From Symsagittifera roscoffensis (Eukaryota > Xenacoelomorpha > Acoela > Convolutidae): DNA of 64,000 nucleotides. Position numbers and translations under genes: made by a program. The notes below the pieces were generated by a model. The model made no database searches. It was not told where the DNA came from and was given only the letters and a program-made list of their open reading frames with translations. Where the stretch lies: assembly GCF_963678635.1 (NCBI RefSeq), contig NC_087063.1:42176759-42240758 (forward strand), written 5' to 3'. Below, one piece after another: positions 10,846 through 21,110 of this stretch. Every line of letters begins with the position of its first letter. Positions within the stretch are counted from its first letter, which is position 1.

Positions 10846-12019
10846 GTCTTGAAAGGTATCAATTGTTGCCAAACAGCTTGCCTATTCGGAAAGTTTCTCA
10901 ACCATATTGAACAACTTCTGAGCCAATTTAAATACCCTCCTTCGCTTTGATAATTTTGTTTTAATTTAATTCATTATTTTCATTAATTAGTCCATCATTA
11001 CCTAAAAAGCAATTCTCTCTAAAAACATGTTTTTTTATGTGTCAGACTGATTATGACTAGCTTTTTGAAAAAAAATATTTAAAAAATCTAGGCTATAGAA
11101 GGACATACAATTAAATCGTTTTCTTATCCTAGTCCAAATTTAAAATTTTGAAAGCTTATTGCAAACAAAGACCATTTTTGATTTTTCAGTCTCCGATTCT
11201 TGATTTTAGTAATTTCAGCATTTTAAGTTTTTCAGAAATATTTGGAAAAAACTCTTTTAAGCACGTTAAAAGGCTGTCAGAACTTTCAGGGCTCTGTCCT
11301 GGTATAAAAACTTAGTTTCTTCATTCTAGTTACAAACATTATCACGTAAAAAACGGATTTTTTTCAAGTAAAAAAGTGGTAAGTGGTACCATAAATAGTT
11401 TAATAGTTCTATTATATGCATCCGAGATCACATGGGACCAATAATCGATATCAGCTGAGCTTTTAGCCAAATTTTTCACAAAGATTGGACCACAAACAAG
11501 ATGAAAAGAAATGTATTTATGGGCATGCTGTTTGATTCTCTGAACAGGAAGACGATCCTTCTATCGATCTGCAAACAGCGGGTGTTGGGATGAGAAGTGA
11601 CTGTAAAAATAAAAACAAGACTTTTCAAAAGTATTTCTAGGTCTAGATCATTTGAACATCCGAAACACCAGAGTTAACTGCTGTCGAAAAACTAATTCAA
11701 ACTTTAATTGGTTTTTTTCCTAATGAGACCCTCAAGTTTAATCTTTTTATTCTTGAAACACTTTTATTCATCTGTTTTGTTTCTGTATAAATTGCTGTAA
11801 CCCTTTTGAGGCAACTTAGTGTTACATATGTGGTCATAGTGCAACTCAGGGTTCCAGTCAGAAGACTGAAAGTCTTAATTCTTCTCCCCCTCGAATGATT
11901 TTCACTCTATTGACCGGAACCATTCGATTATTGTATTTACTCATTTAGAACGTTGTTACAACTCAATGATTATTAGAGCCGATAAAAGAACCCAATTATG
12001 ATGGCCAAATGTTTCCAAA
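10846..12019. other. Non-coding, little recognised
   Basis: Apart from a Helentron-like 3' end at 11268-11318, no gene or RNA is seen. There are no open frames of note on either strand. Confidence 0.35.
11268..11318 (+). mobile_element. Helentron-like (HINE) 3' end scrap
   Basis: AAAAGGCTGTCAGAACTTTC is followed by AGGGCTCTGTCCT and GGTATAAAAACTTAGTTTC. This corresponds to the internal inverted repeat, the hairpin and the terminus of the family. Upstream sequence is too diverged to place. Confidence 0.4.
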
Positions 12020-12192
12020 GGAACTCCCCCTTTAGTACTTTGCTACGATAGCCGTTTCTGGCCGACCAGCACCAAAAATATGATTAGTTTTGAAGACATC
12101 TTAGGTGCCAACGTATTTACAGTTTTTGAGGTTTGAACATGAAAGTGATTTTTTTGGTCACAACTTCCAAAAAGTGTTCAAACAGTCTCAGA
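12020..12192 (-). mobile_element. hAT-type MITE fragment, highly diverged
   Basis: Matches the reverse-strand MITE in CTCCCCCTTTAGTACTTTG, TCTGGCCGACC, TTAGGTGCCAACGTATT and CTTCCAAAAAGTGTTC. Both ends are lost. It lies just upstream of the young copy at 12235. Confidence 0.4.
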
Positions 12193-12234
12193 AGATGCAT
12201 CTTACATAGTTCGAGGAAACATCATAGCGTTCTT

Positions 12235-12669
12235 CAGGGGCGGATCTAGGATTTTCTCGAGGGGGGGGGCGGATTTTCAAAAAATTTTCCAAAATTTTGA
12301 CGACCTTTTTTTTTTTTTTTAGGTCGACCAAATTGATTTTTATTTTTCGCGCTCTCCTAAAGCACTGTTTTGCCCTTATTTTGGCAAAAATTTTCTGCGC
12401 CTCAGGCAAATTTTTTTGAAAAAACAGTCAAAAAAGCCGTTTTTGGGCACTTTTTGAAAAATTTTGACAAAAAAAATGCGTTTTTTTGGCGCGCGCTCCC
12501 CCTCAAAAATAGCATTTATTGGCGCCCAAGGCGCCTTTAGAAAAATTTTAGGGTCGGTCGGCCAAAAATGGATTTCTGAAAAAGTATCAAAGGGGGGACC
12601 CTTTGGGTCGGCAGGGGGTCAAATCCCTGAGGAGGGGGGGCGTCCGCCCCCCCCCTAAATCCGCCCCTG
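12235..12669 (+). mobile_element. hAT-type MITE with perfect 8-bp target duplication
   Basis: A 435-bp non-autonomous element. The terminal repeats are CAGGGGCGGATCTAGG on the left and the inverse of CAGGGGCGGATTTAGG on the right (one mismatch in 16). It is flanked on both sides by GCGTTCTT (12227-12234 and 12670-12677). An 8-bp target duplication with CAGGG ends is characteristic of the hAT superfamily. The ends carry G- and C-runs of 7-9 bases. It encodes no transposase; the open frames at 12188-12409 and 12464-12658 are translations of the MITE. Confidence 0.85.
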
Positions 12670-12902
12670 GCGTTCTTAGTTTTTTATCTTGCACTATATA
12701 TCTTTTAGCAACTAAAAGAAAAGAGACGGGAAATTAGACGGCGTGGATCAAATTCGCCGTCTTCCAATTTTCAGATAGTCTTTTTCCTGGTCTTGGTTCC
12801 ATGAATCCTCAATTTTCCTAATTTGAGCAAACTCCAGCTTAGAATTAAGCCATCTTTTTTCTTGTACAATATAGAGTTTCAGTCTAACCGATAGTATTCT
12901 CT

Positions 12903-12972
12903 AAGAGATAAACTAAAAGAGATAAACTAAAAAGAGATAAACTAAAAAACTCCAAGAGATAAAATAAAAAAC
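12903..12972. repeat. 15-17-bp tandem repeat (AGAGATAAACTAAAA)
   Basis: Three good and one degenerate copies of AGAGATAAACTAAAA lie in series. The same array recurs at 13980-14049 in the second unit of the 1.07-kb duplication. Confidence 0.7.
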
Positions 12973-13304
12973 TGCTCCATAATAAAAAGTCATTAAAAGT
13001 ATGCTGCATTGAAATGTCCAGTTAGAAATACTCGCCATAACCAACCATCTAGATTCTCGTATTTTACCAGTTCTGGTTTACCATTTGGTAATAAATTTAA
13101 TTATCCCTGAAACTTCAGGTGGCCTTTTTTGCATACGAATGATGAAAACTTCCGGAAACTAGTTTTTGTTCTGACATTTTTTGATATTTTTACTATTGAT
13201 TTTGAGGCATATATAAGACTTTTGCCATCGCAATAACCTCAAACCGTAAATATTTAAAATTGAATCATTTAAATTTTTGCTGACTTCACTTCCAAAACAG
13301 AAAA

Positions 13305-13746
13305 GGGGCGGATCTAGGATTTTCTCGAGGGGGGGGCGGATTTTCAAAAAATTTTCCAAAATTTTGACGACCTTTTTTTTTTTTTTTTTTAGGTCGACCA
13401 AATTGATTTTTATTTTTCGCGCTCTCCTAAAGCACTGTTTTGCCCTTATTTTGGCAAAAATTTTCTGCGCCTCAGGCAAATTTTTTTGAAAAAACAGTCA
13501 AAAAAGCCGTTTTTGGGCACTTTTTGAAAAATTTTGACAAAAAAAATGCGTTTTTTTGGCGCGCGCTCCCCCTCAAAAATAGCATTTATTGGCGCCCAAG
13601 GCGCCTTTAGAAAAATTTTAGGGTCGGTCGGCCAAAAATGGATTTCTGAAAAAGTATCAAAGGGGGGACCCTTTGGGTCGGCAGGGGGTCAAATCCCTGA
13701 GGGGGGGGGGGGCGTCCGCCCCCCCCCCCCCCTAAATCCGCCCCTG
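13305..13746 (+). mobile_element. hAT-type MITE, duplicated copy lacking its left target duplication
   Basis: Same interior as 12235-12669, with longer T, G and C runs. The right end is followed by GCGTTCTT at 13747, but the left neighbour is AAAACAGAAAA, the end of duplication unit 1. The open frames at 13159-13479, 13277-13489 and 13534-13785 are MITE translations. Confidence 0.8.
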
Positions 13747-13979
13747 GCGTTCTTAGTTTTTTATCTTGCACTATATATCTTTTAGCAACTAAAAGAAAAG
13801 AGACGGGAAATTAGACGGCGTGGATCAAATTCGCCGTCTTCCAATTTTCAGATAGTCTTTTTCCTGGTCTTGGTTCCATGAATCCTCAATTTTCCTAATT
13901 TGAGCAAACTCCAGCTTAGAATTAAGCCATCTTTTTTCTTGTACAATATAGAGTTTCAGTCTAACCGATAGTATTCTCT

Positions 13980-14049
13980 AAGAGATAAACTAAAAGAGAT
14001 AAACTAAAAAGAGATAAACTAAAAAACTCCAAGAGATAAAATAAAAAAC
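13980..14049. repeat. 15-17-bp tandem repeat, second copy
   Basis: Duplicate of the AGAGATAAACTAAAA array at 12903-12972, carried along by the 1.07-kb tandem duplication. Confidence 0.7.
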
Positions 14050-14812
14050 TGCTCCATAATAAAAAGTCATTAAAAGTATGCTGCATTGAAATGTCCAGTT
14101 AGAAATACTCGCCATAACCAACCATCTAGATTCTCGTATTTTACCAGTTCTGGTTTACCATTTGGTAATAAATTTAATTATCCCTGAAACTTCAGGTGGC
14201 CTTTTTTGCATACGAATGATGAAAACTTCCGGAAACTAGTTTTTGTTCTGACATTTTTTGATATTTTTACTATTGATTTTGAGGCATATATAAGACTTTT
14301 GCCATCGCAATAACCTCAAACCGTAAATATTTAAAATTGAATCATTTAAATTTTTGCTGACTTCACTTCCAAAACAGAAAAGAACGAACTAAAAAAAATT
14401 CATAATTCCATGAACGATATCATTTTTCTGGAATAGGCTACAAAAATTAATCAATATACTTTTGCTGTTAGTTTTGTTCGAAATATAAATGAGGCAAGCA
14501 ACGTCTCAAAGTGTAAAGCCATTGTGAATGGTGCTACCTGGTCTCCAAAACAATTTCTGATATAATTTTTCAAAAATTGCGAATTTGTTTTTCTCCAATT
14601 TGTTTTTCTGGCGCTCACAATAAAATTTTTGCGAAAATTTTTCATATTAAGTTATGTGGAAAGATCTTGCTTTTTTCATAAATTCATTGCTACAAGATCT
14701 TGCAAGATAATCTCCATCTCAAAAATCTTGCATGATAACCCTCGTTTGCAAGAATCGTTCAAAATATTGCGAGAAAACTGTCCTCAAAACGCTTTTTCGT
14801 TTCCAGAATCTA

Positions 14813-14952
14813 GGTACAACTAATGTACAATTACTTAGAAGGATAAAACAGATAAAATAGTGTGTTAACTTAAAACGTGGTCGTATCGAACTAAGTTAAC
14901 TGGTATTAATTAAACACCGAAGGTCATTTAAAACAACTGAAAACAAATCACA
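14813..14952 (-). repeat. LTR (3' LTR of the minus-strand element)
   Basis: Aligns with the LTR at 19650-19832 from TACAACTAATGTACAATTAC to AACAAATCACA. It lacks about 43 bp present in the other LTR after AAAACGT, and its outer TG has become GG. A purine-rich stretch (GGTGGGAAATG on the minus strand) sits just inside and could be the polypurine tract. Confidence 0.8.
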
Positions 14953-15314
14953 ACATTTCCCACCGGGGAAAAAAACAGAACTGCAAATTCACTAAATAAT
15001 TCTATATACACCCATTTTCCTCCTTCAACGTAGGAACAAGATTTCACAAGAAAGATAGTACAGAAAGATAGTACAGCAAGCAAAATAATATCTACATATG
15101 AAATAGGAAGGTACAAATGTACAGGGTGAACATACAGAATTTACAGTTATACAGAGATTGAGAAAAAAAACAAATTTACTAAACTAAAACTAAAAGCACT
15201 TTTCTACAAGATTTACATTTATCATGTACAGCGTTATCTACATTAAAATGATTAATTAAAAATACTATGAGATGAATAAAAGGGTTCAGTTTTTTTTCTT
15301 GAGTTTTGAGAGAA

Positions 15315-15640
15315 TCAGTTAAATTGTTCGTCGAATTCGTCTAATTTAGCTTTTACTTCTGGGTCAATGGTCGACGATATTTCACTCGAATTCTCTACCT
15401 CGTCAATTGTGTCAATGGTGGTCTGATGGGATGAAGATTGCGATCGTGAAGAGGTGCTTGTGAAAAGTGACATGACTGGTGTATAATTTGATCTGTCCGA
15501 TGGGCACAATTTCTTTGAAGACCAAGTGAATGTGGTTTCTGCGACCAGGGAACTTAATGGTGTGGCCTGCGCTAACGGTGTCAACAAATCCGACGGTGAG
15601 GTAATAACGAAAGTTGCTCTCGAATGATTGGCACTGTCCG
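15315..15640 (-). pseudogene. pol C-terminal tail of the Ty3/gypsy element
   Basis: Open on the minus strand, ending in a TAA at the left edge of the frame. The translation is Ser/Thr-rich and then acidic (SSEISSTIDPEVKAKLDEFD near its C terminus), as expected of the non-catalytic tail after an integrase. It lies between the integrase remnant and the 3' LTR. No catalytic motif is present; the assignment rests on position. Confidence 0.5.
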
Positions 15641-15739
15641 ACTGTAAGGGAATGTAGTCTGGTCGTCTTTTTCGAGCACTACGTCACTAAAGCGGCGATC
15701 TCCAAAAAATTTAGGGGGACCTTAGGGGGAAATAACACT

Positions 15740-15895
15740 GTTCGCGGATGTGCTGCTTACAATCTGGGCCGGTGGAATTTTCGTGAATCAATCGATGCAT
15801 AGGAGGATGTATTTTTGTTTTCCGCAGAACGCGTCTATTGGTCATGCGAAGTCCAGGTTTATTTCTTCATTAGCAAAGGTCAGTGTCGGCAATTT
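15740..15895 (-). pseudogene. Integrase core remnant
   Basis: A minus-strand reading frame with two stops gives the start of an rve-type core: INLDFA, then IDAF, KYILLCID and FTKIP, then VSSTSANSV. The Asp of LDFA is the expected position of the first catalytic residue of the D,D-35-E triad. The rest of the core, including the second Asp and the Glu, is missing because the sequence jumps to the C-terminal tail. Plus-strand open frames here (15614-16039) are antisense shadows. Confidence 0.6.
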
Positions 15896-16106
15896 TGTAT
15901 TATTGTCGGTACCTGGCATTACTTTGAGGTTCTCACTGGCTTTCAGGTGGATGACCATTGCTCGGTTCATCTTTTTTGTCTCTATCAAGTCCCATATCAC
16001 TTTGTCTTCCCCAGTCATAAGTTGAAGAAGATTCTTTGAGCAGTGGTTTTAGGGGAGTATAGGAGACGTTGGTAGATTTAAATCCGATTTGTACCCCTTG
16101 AGTAAA

Positions 16107-16691
16107 TTAGCAAGAGAGGAGGTCGTCTTTGAATTTGAGGGCAATATTATGTTCTTTAGGAATTATCAACGAAGGACCGGTAATTTTTTCCATGTTCGTC
16201 ACGTCTGATTTCTTCTTTAAATGTTGTAAAAATTGTTCAATTTTAAGAAGGAAGTGTAAGAGGACTTTGTCCGAAAAAGTATTGCTCTTAAAACTAAATT
16301 TCGAATTATCGAAAGGTGTGCACTTTGAGGTACAATTTTGCGTTCGATTAAGTGAATTATCACAGATTTTCATTGACCCAGCAATACAAGATATAATAGC
16401 GACAATAATTCGGAGTTTGAAATTAGCTAAAGAGCTATTTGGAAGGTTTTGACCAATCACATCGCTTGCATTTTCTACTCCCGACGGGATATTACGATTA
16501 ACGAGAGTATTAGTTTTTCCAGTGACCGACGGTCTATCTGCAGTATTTACATCTACAGAGTTCAAAAGTGTTCTATTGAACAGAATGGTCTGAATTTCAT
16601 CGATTGAGGCGACTACAAATTCATCGTCATAATAAGAAGTTGGTAGGGTTTTGCCTGAAGATAATCTAGATAAAAGATCAGTAAAACCCAT
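16107..16691 (-). pseudogene. pol segment downstream of RNase H
   Basis: A 194-residue minus-strand open frame begins with a tether motif typical of the end of the gypsy RNase H region (FTDLLSRLSSGK). It continues with SYYDDEFVVASIDEIQTIL. The following 140 residues should hold the integrase zinc-binding domain, but no clear H-H-C-C pattern is visible and the sequence may derive from non-pol DNA. The frame ends before the integrase core remnant. Confidence 0.55.
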
Positions 16692-17365
16692 ATCTTTTCC
16701 TGGGATGTGTGATTTTTAAAATTGAAAGGAAGAAGTCTGTTTACCCGGCGCGTAAGTCGGCTGTGCTTGGTCTTATTTCCGTGATTTGGCGAAAGTGCGG
16801 AAAGTAGAGCTTTATGGTCCGTTGCGATTTGGAATTTTGTCCCAAATAGATAATTCCTGAAATGTTCAGAAGCCCACACCACGCCCAGTAGTTCTAATTT
16901 GTTCGTGAAATACTGCAATTCATATATATTTAGGAATCTTGAGGCGAAAGCAATCGTTTTCCACTGGTCCCCTAGTAACTGTTCTAAAGTCGCACCTAGT
17001 CCACTGTGCAACACATCCGTTTTCAGCCTATTTTTCTCTTTTATGTCGAAGTGACTGTTTTCCGTGATATTTATAATATCGGATTTTAGTATTTCGAAGG
17101 CTGCAGAGTGAACATTATCCCATTTATACGCAGATTTTTTATTTAGTAGAGGACGTAATGGAGAGTTTAGGGTCGATGAATTCGGGACGAATTTCACATA
17201 TTGATTTATCGAGCCGAAGAACGATCGCAGTTCCAAAATGTTCGTAGGATTTGGTAAATTCTTGATGGCGTTTGCTTTACCGATCAACGGTTGTACTCCC
17301 GCTCCGGAGATTTTGAAGCCTAGCCATTCTATCTCTGATTTGAAATTCCTCCACTTCACCGCCAT
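16613..17365 (-). pseudogene. RT connection and RNase H of the Ty3/gypsy element
   Basis: A 250-residue open frame. Residues 1-60 hold the RT thumb/connection (EWLGFKISGAGVQP, LRSFFGSINQYVKFVP). Residues 90-180 hold RNase H landmarks: a first-Asp region, LKTDVLHSGLGATL; the Glu-containing helix, FTNKLELLGVVWASEHFR; and the ATDHKALL motif with the third acidic residue. These are the family's usual positions. The frame overlaps the next segment through a frameshift near 16690, so the protein is broken. Confidence 0.8.
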
Positions 17366-17886
17366 ACTGTTCTTATTTAGAATTGTTAAAATTTTAAAAA
17401 CGATTGCTTTGTGATCTTCCAGCGATCCCCTCTAAGCTACCAGAATGTCATCTATATATTAGTTTGTAAACGATTTGTTCTTTAAAGGTGAGTCCATGAC
17501 CCGTTGGAATTCATTGCGCGAGTCTCCCAATCCGTAAAATTGAGTTAAAAATTGATAAGTTCCAGTTGTTACGCCCCCTACTATACTAAAATAACACTGT
17601 TTGTTCGTTTGGTCGCACAATTTGAGTTGACTGTAAGTGTCTTTCACATCTAAATTGCTGTACCAGACTTGTCCGTTGGGTTTCTCTGAAATTGTAGGGC
17701 CACGTTGTCTATAAGTTCGTGTGTATTTGGCATTTGGTACTCATTTTTAAAAATCTGATCGTTTAATAATTTCGAATCTAATGCCAATTTAATTGAACCG
17801 TCTTTCTTCCGTGTAATCACAATCGGGCTGATAAAGCAATCTTCCTGGCTTTTTTCCAGTTTTATTATGTGACCTTCGGTCTCCAT
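17366..17886 (-). pseudogene. Reverse transcriptase, frameshifted
   Basis: The N-terminal part (17650-17886) has ISPIVITRKKDGSIKLALD, the RT fingers motif. A frameshift near 17650 leads into the palm part (17459-17647) with KDTYSQLKL and the QFYGLGDSRNEFQRVMD segment. The catalytic motif YIDDILVA is intact at about 17435-17460 but is bracketed by a TAA just before and a TAG just after. The enzyme is clearly inactive as it stands. Its position between protease and RNase H agrees with Ty3/gypsy order. Confidence 0.8.
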
Positions 17887-17903
17887 TCTTTTCAGTTCGT
17901 CAT

Positions 17904-18541
17904 TTACACCCGCGAGTAAGTGAAGGGGAACTCTTCTCCTTTTGCCTGTACTGGTTTAAACGGTGTGTGAAAGTGAGTTACTTTGTCGTCGTTGGGTATT
18001 TTCTTAACTCTGGTGAATAATTGTTTGAACTCGTTAAAGATTTTGTCATTAAAAGAATGCGGATTTGTACACTTACTCTCAAATGGTGATTGGTTGATCA
18101 TGCAGATTGGTTGGAGGCATTTCTTCTGTGTCACTTCTTTGCCTAACTTTGGTAGATTGTCATTCCCCAGTATATTTCGTTCATGAACACCTGTTAAGAA
18201 GAACGGTGTTTCTTCGCTGATCCACTCATTGGATTGTGTCCTCACGATGAGCGTTCCTAAGATGTTGATCGTATCGTCCGTAAAGCCACAGTACAAGTAT
18301 TTAATCCGCTTCTCCACTGGGTAATTTTTCAGGCTTAGGTATATTAGTTTTATCTCGTGCAACATATTTTGTTTTAAAAAATTGACAGCGCTTGCTGAAT
18401 CAACTGGTATGTTCAGATTTACAATCATCTCCCAACCCAGACCTATGTTCAGGAGTTTCTTAGTTTCGAGTCCGTTTTAGTCATAGATTGTGCTCACGCT
18501 CAGTACTGAGAAGTCGTCATCATCGCTCTGCCCGTATTCGT
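17904..18541 (-). pseudogene. Retroviral-type aspartic protease region
   Basis: The minus-strand frame continues from just after gag, with a TAA near 18478, into a 174-residue open stretch. Near its start is VDSASAVNFL, at the place of the catalytic D-T/S-G motif but with Ala instead of Gly. About 85 residues on is NILGNDNLPKLG, the conserved ILG-D segment. A flap region lies between. A frameshift near 17930 separates it from RT. The Gly-to-Ala change would be expected to impair catalysis. Confidence 0.7.
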
Positions 18542-18542
18542 T

Positions 18543-19594
18543 TCAGGCGTTTATCACGTCACACGATTCTTGGTTTTCGCCCCACGAGCTTTCCGGAGAG
18601 ACGTATGTACAATTCTCAGTATTTACATAATTATTGTTTACAATATTTACAGTGGGTCGTTTGTTACGAGATTTACATAATTTCGGGAAGAGTCCCTTGT
18701 AATTACAATTTTTACAAGTTATGTCCTTCGCTGGGATTTACGGTGCACTTTCGTAAATCGATTCCAACATTTCATGCACGTGTTGCTACGCTCTATATTG
18801 AGGCTTGGTTCCTTCTTGATCTGATAATGATTGTGAAAAGATTTAAAAATTGTCCCGTTGGTCGATGATCTTGCCATTTTTGCCAAGTTCTGGTGATTAA
18901 AATATCCCTTTTTGTCAATCAAGGCTTGGTTTAGAGCTTCTGTTGGGCTTATCGTGGCTGAAAGTAGTTACCTTCGGGTGTCTGTGTGTCTCATGTTGCA
19001 AATGAAAACATCTCTTATCCATTCCACCTCGTCATTTTCCTTAATATTGCACATACTCGCCAAGTGTGTTAGGACTCCCCAAAATTGCTCATAAGATTTC
19101 CGGTCTTTTGGTTTGCGGTTGAGTAGTTTGTATCTCTTAAACGTTGTGTAGGGCGGTTTGTTGAATGCTGCATCAAGTAGAGTCCAGAACTCTGTGAAGG
19201 AAAATGCTAAAATCTTGACCCTCGGGTTCTTTTGCATGAAGACTCTTTTTCCTTCGCTCCCTAGAGCTAGAAAAAAAATTGAGCGCATTTTCTTATCCGC
19301 CTCTGTTCGTCTCATTCCATTAAACTTCCTTTTCTACTCGTTGATCAGCTTTTCTTCGGCGGTATCATACTGTTTCATTGCGAGTTTTTTTCCTTGTGTC
19401 TCTGCTGGCTCTGTCCGTGTCCGACTCGCTTCCTGTAGACTGCTCTAGAATAAGGATTTGCATTCCTGGAGCTTCTGGTCCATGAAGACTTTCTATGTCC
19501 AGGTTTTTCTTCGCAATGATCGCCAATTGAAACTGGTCGCTCCATTGGGTCCAGACATGCGGTGGTTCTAAGGTGAGATTAGGCCAGAAGGGGG
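18543..19594 (-). pseudogene. gag, decayed (capsid and zinc knuckle)
   Basis: The N-terminal segment near 19540-19595 has PPHVWTQWSDQFQLAIIAK, a typical start of gypsy gag capsids. After a frameshift near 19370 and an in-frame TAG, the capsid continues (KKMRSIFFLALGSEGKRVF, then FWTLLDAAFNKPPYTTFKRY) in 18968-19315. At 18600-18800 a Cys/His-rich nucleic-acid-binding region (CMKC with a following HRK, then after a frameshift CKNC with LCKSR) forms a zinc-knuckle array. Packaging and capsid roles are inferred from the family. Confidence 0.8.
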
Positions 19595-19603
19595 AATTCT
19601 ACG

Positions 19604-19621
19604 AATCATTAGACTGCGCCA
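19604..19621 (-). promoter_or_regulatory. Possible primer-binding site
   Basis: On the minus strand TGGCGCAGTCTAATGATT starts about 28 nt inside the 5' LTR. TGG starts and the TGGCGCAG form are common in gypsy primer-binding sites. The distance from the LTR is larger than usual, so this is tentative. Confidence 0.3.
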
Positions 19622-19649
19622 TAATAAAGTTTTCTAATACTACGATCTA

Positions 19650-19832
19650 TGTACAACTAATGTACAATTACTTAAAAGGAAAAAACGGATAAAATAGAGT
19701 GCGTTAATTTAAAACGTTCTAAAAGGACAACTGAACGAACACTCTACTATCGACCGGTTGTCTTATCGAACTAAGTTAACTGGTTTTAATTAAATACCGA
19801 AGGTCATTTAAAACAACTAAAAACAAATCACA
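19650..19832 (-). repeat. LTR (5' LTR of the minus-strand element)
   Basis: The 183-bp LTR has the canonical plus-strand edges TGTACAACTAATG and ACAAATCACA (TG...CA). It is the less damaged of the pair and carries about 43 bp that the other has lost. It should hold the element's promoter, but no TATA box can be assigned with confidence. Confidence 0.8.
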
Positions 19833-20062
19833 AATACTTTGCTACGACAGTCGTTAAACTTTTTTTTGCATTTTTTTGATTCGACTAGAGATGACTACAT
19901 TGGATTAAGCGGATTCATTATTTTTTGCTAGTGATCAGTAATTTTCCTTATTTGCTCAAAATTGAAAGCAAGTTTTTCAAGAAGTTTTAGTAAGAAAACA
20001 AATCAAGCAAGAATCTCAAAAGAAACAAGCAGGCGTAATGCAGTCTCTAGCAAGAATAGTAT

Positions 20063-20317
20063 AAATTTTTCATTCACAGACCAGCGGGCTTAAAAATCTC
20101 ATTCGACAGGAAGCAATTAGTTTGGAGGAGCAAGCAATTAATTTGGAGGAGGATAATTTGAGAGTGCAAGCACTATTTTTAAAACAATTTGATGTTTTTC
20201 CAAAAGTTTGTATCAGCTGCGGTACAGACAATCTTGAAACCTTCAACAATAAGAATATCTCAGAAAAACTTAGATGCGGTGATTCTTTTTTGCAAAAATT
20301 TTCTCTGAATGTGGCTT
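20063..20317 (+). pseudogene. Possible Merlin/IS1016-type transposase N-terminal fragment
   Basis: An open stretch without a good ATG reads LKNLIRQEAISLEEQAINLE, then LFLKQFDVFPKVCISCG, then KLRCGDSFLQKFSLNV before a TGA at 20318. The spacing of a CxxC pair, a later RC and a K-FSL ending resembles the N-terminal zinc ribbon of ISXO2/Merlin transposases. The family's second CxxC has no partner cysteine here (GDSF instead). A 21-bp in-frame direct repeat (AAGCAATTARTTTGGAGGAG, two copies) sits at its start. No DDE catalytic core follows. This is an inference from pattern only. Confidence 0.3.
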
Positions 20318-20680
20318 GAGAAGTTAAAATGAACTGAAGGGATAGATTGACAGCTTCAATTTCAGTTTAAATTTGAGAAAATTGTTAGTTACATTAAATT
20401 AAGATACATTATATTGATTATTTTCTTATTTTATTGCTTTTTAAGAAATGTAAAATAGCTCCCAAATTTTTTTCCGGACGCTACTTCAATTGAATCACAA
20501 GTCATCTAATTGTTTCAGCAACTAAGACTTATACTTGACAACGGCTAAAAAGTCTGTAATTTAGTCGCCAATAATGAAAAAGTAGAAAACTCAAAAGTTT
20601 TAGATCCTGCAATTTTGTTGCGTAGTAGTAGATAGTTACATCTCCAACACTTTGCACTAAACAATTTTGATAAATAATAA

Positions 20681-21110
20681 AACTGCTCGTATCAGTTAAA
20701 AGCCCTGAATGTTTCGACTGTTCTTTAATTATTCTCGAATACGTTATCAGTGATGAAATATAGAAACTAAGAATTTTATGCTATTAATATCAATTTTTAA
20801 GGGTTAAAAATTGAGTCTCATATTAAATTATTAATACCAAATAGCTTGCTTTAATTCAATTGGTAATTTTTTGCAAAGCAGGATAATTTATCACGCGTAA
20901 TTTATGCGCGTTCCACTTTCAGCATTACACTATAAAACGAGCAGTTTAGCTAGACTCGTGCCAGGTGAATTCAATGGTGTGAGAACTCACTGAGGCCCGC
21001 GAAGAGCGTTGAATCAATCCCCCGAGGGAAGAATGTATTAAAATATTGGTCTGAATAAAAAAAAATGACCCCGAGCATATATGTTCCTAATATTTTTTCA
21101 AGTCGGACGG
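20681..21110 (-). mobile_element. Helentron-like (HINE) element, diverged
   Basis: Begins AACTGCTCGTATCAG, with AAAGCCCTGAATGTTTCGAC (hairpin half lost), and ends CCCCGAGCATATATGTTCCT, then AAGTCGG. The middle contains unrelated-looking sequence (CGAGCAG and ACTCACTGAGGCCCGCG near 20940-21000), so an internal replacement is likely. Confidence 0.45.

Larger units (their letters stand above)
12237..14381. repeat. Young tandem duplication, unit about 1.07 kb
   Basis: Unit 1 is 12237-13304 and unit 2 is 13305-14381. Each contains the MITE from its GGGGCGG terminus plus the same 635 bp of right-hand flank. By eye the units differ mainly in homopolymer length, so the second is 9 bp longer. The junction is AAAACAGAAAA followed by GGGGCGG: unit 2's MITE lacks the CA terminus and the left target duplication. 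That shows copying by local duplication, not transposition. Confidence 0.85.
14813..19832 (-). mobile_element. Ty3/gypsy LTR retrotransposon, 5.0 kb, decayed
   Basis: Two direct LTRs (14813-14952 and 19650-19832) flank a minus-strand interior reading gag, protease, reverse transcriptase, RNase H, integrase remnant and a pol C-terminal tail. That order (RT and RNase H before integrase) and the gag and protease features place it in Ty3/gypsy (Metaviridae). All domains are interrupted by stops or frameshifts and the integrase core is mostly deleted, so it cannot be autonomous. No convincing 4-6 bp target duplication is visible. Confidence 0.85.

Noticed and set aside
12464-13785. Matching open frames starting MTKKMRFFGARSP in both 1.07-kb units
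   Set aside because: They lie wholly inside the hAT MITE and read through its terminal G/C runs; the MITE has no coding capacity.
15614-16452. Several overlapping plus-strand frames
   Set aside because: They are antisense to the minus-strand pol remnant of the Ty3/gypsy element.
19833-19862. TACTTTGCTACGACAGTCGTT next to the right LTR, similar to an hAT-MITE fragment at 12035
   Set aside because: The match is about 20 bp and the other flank of the LTR element does not continue the MITE, so insertion into a MITE is not supported.
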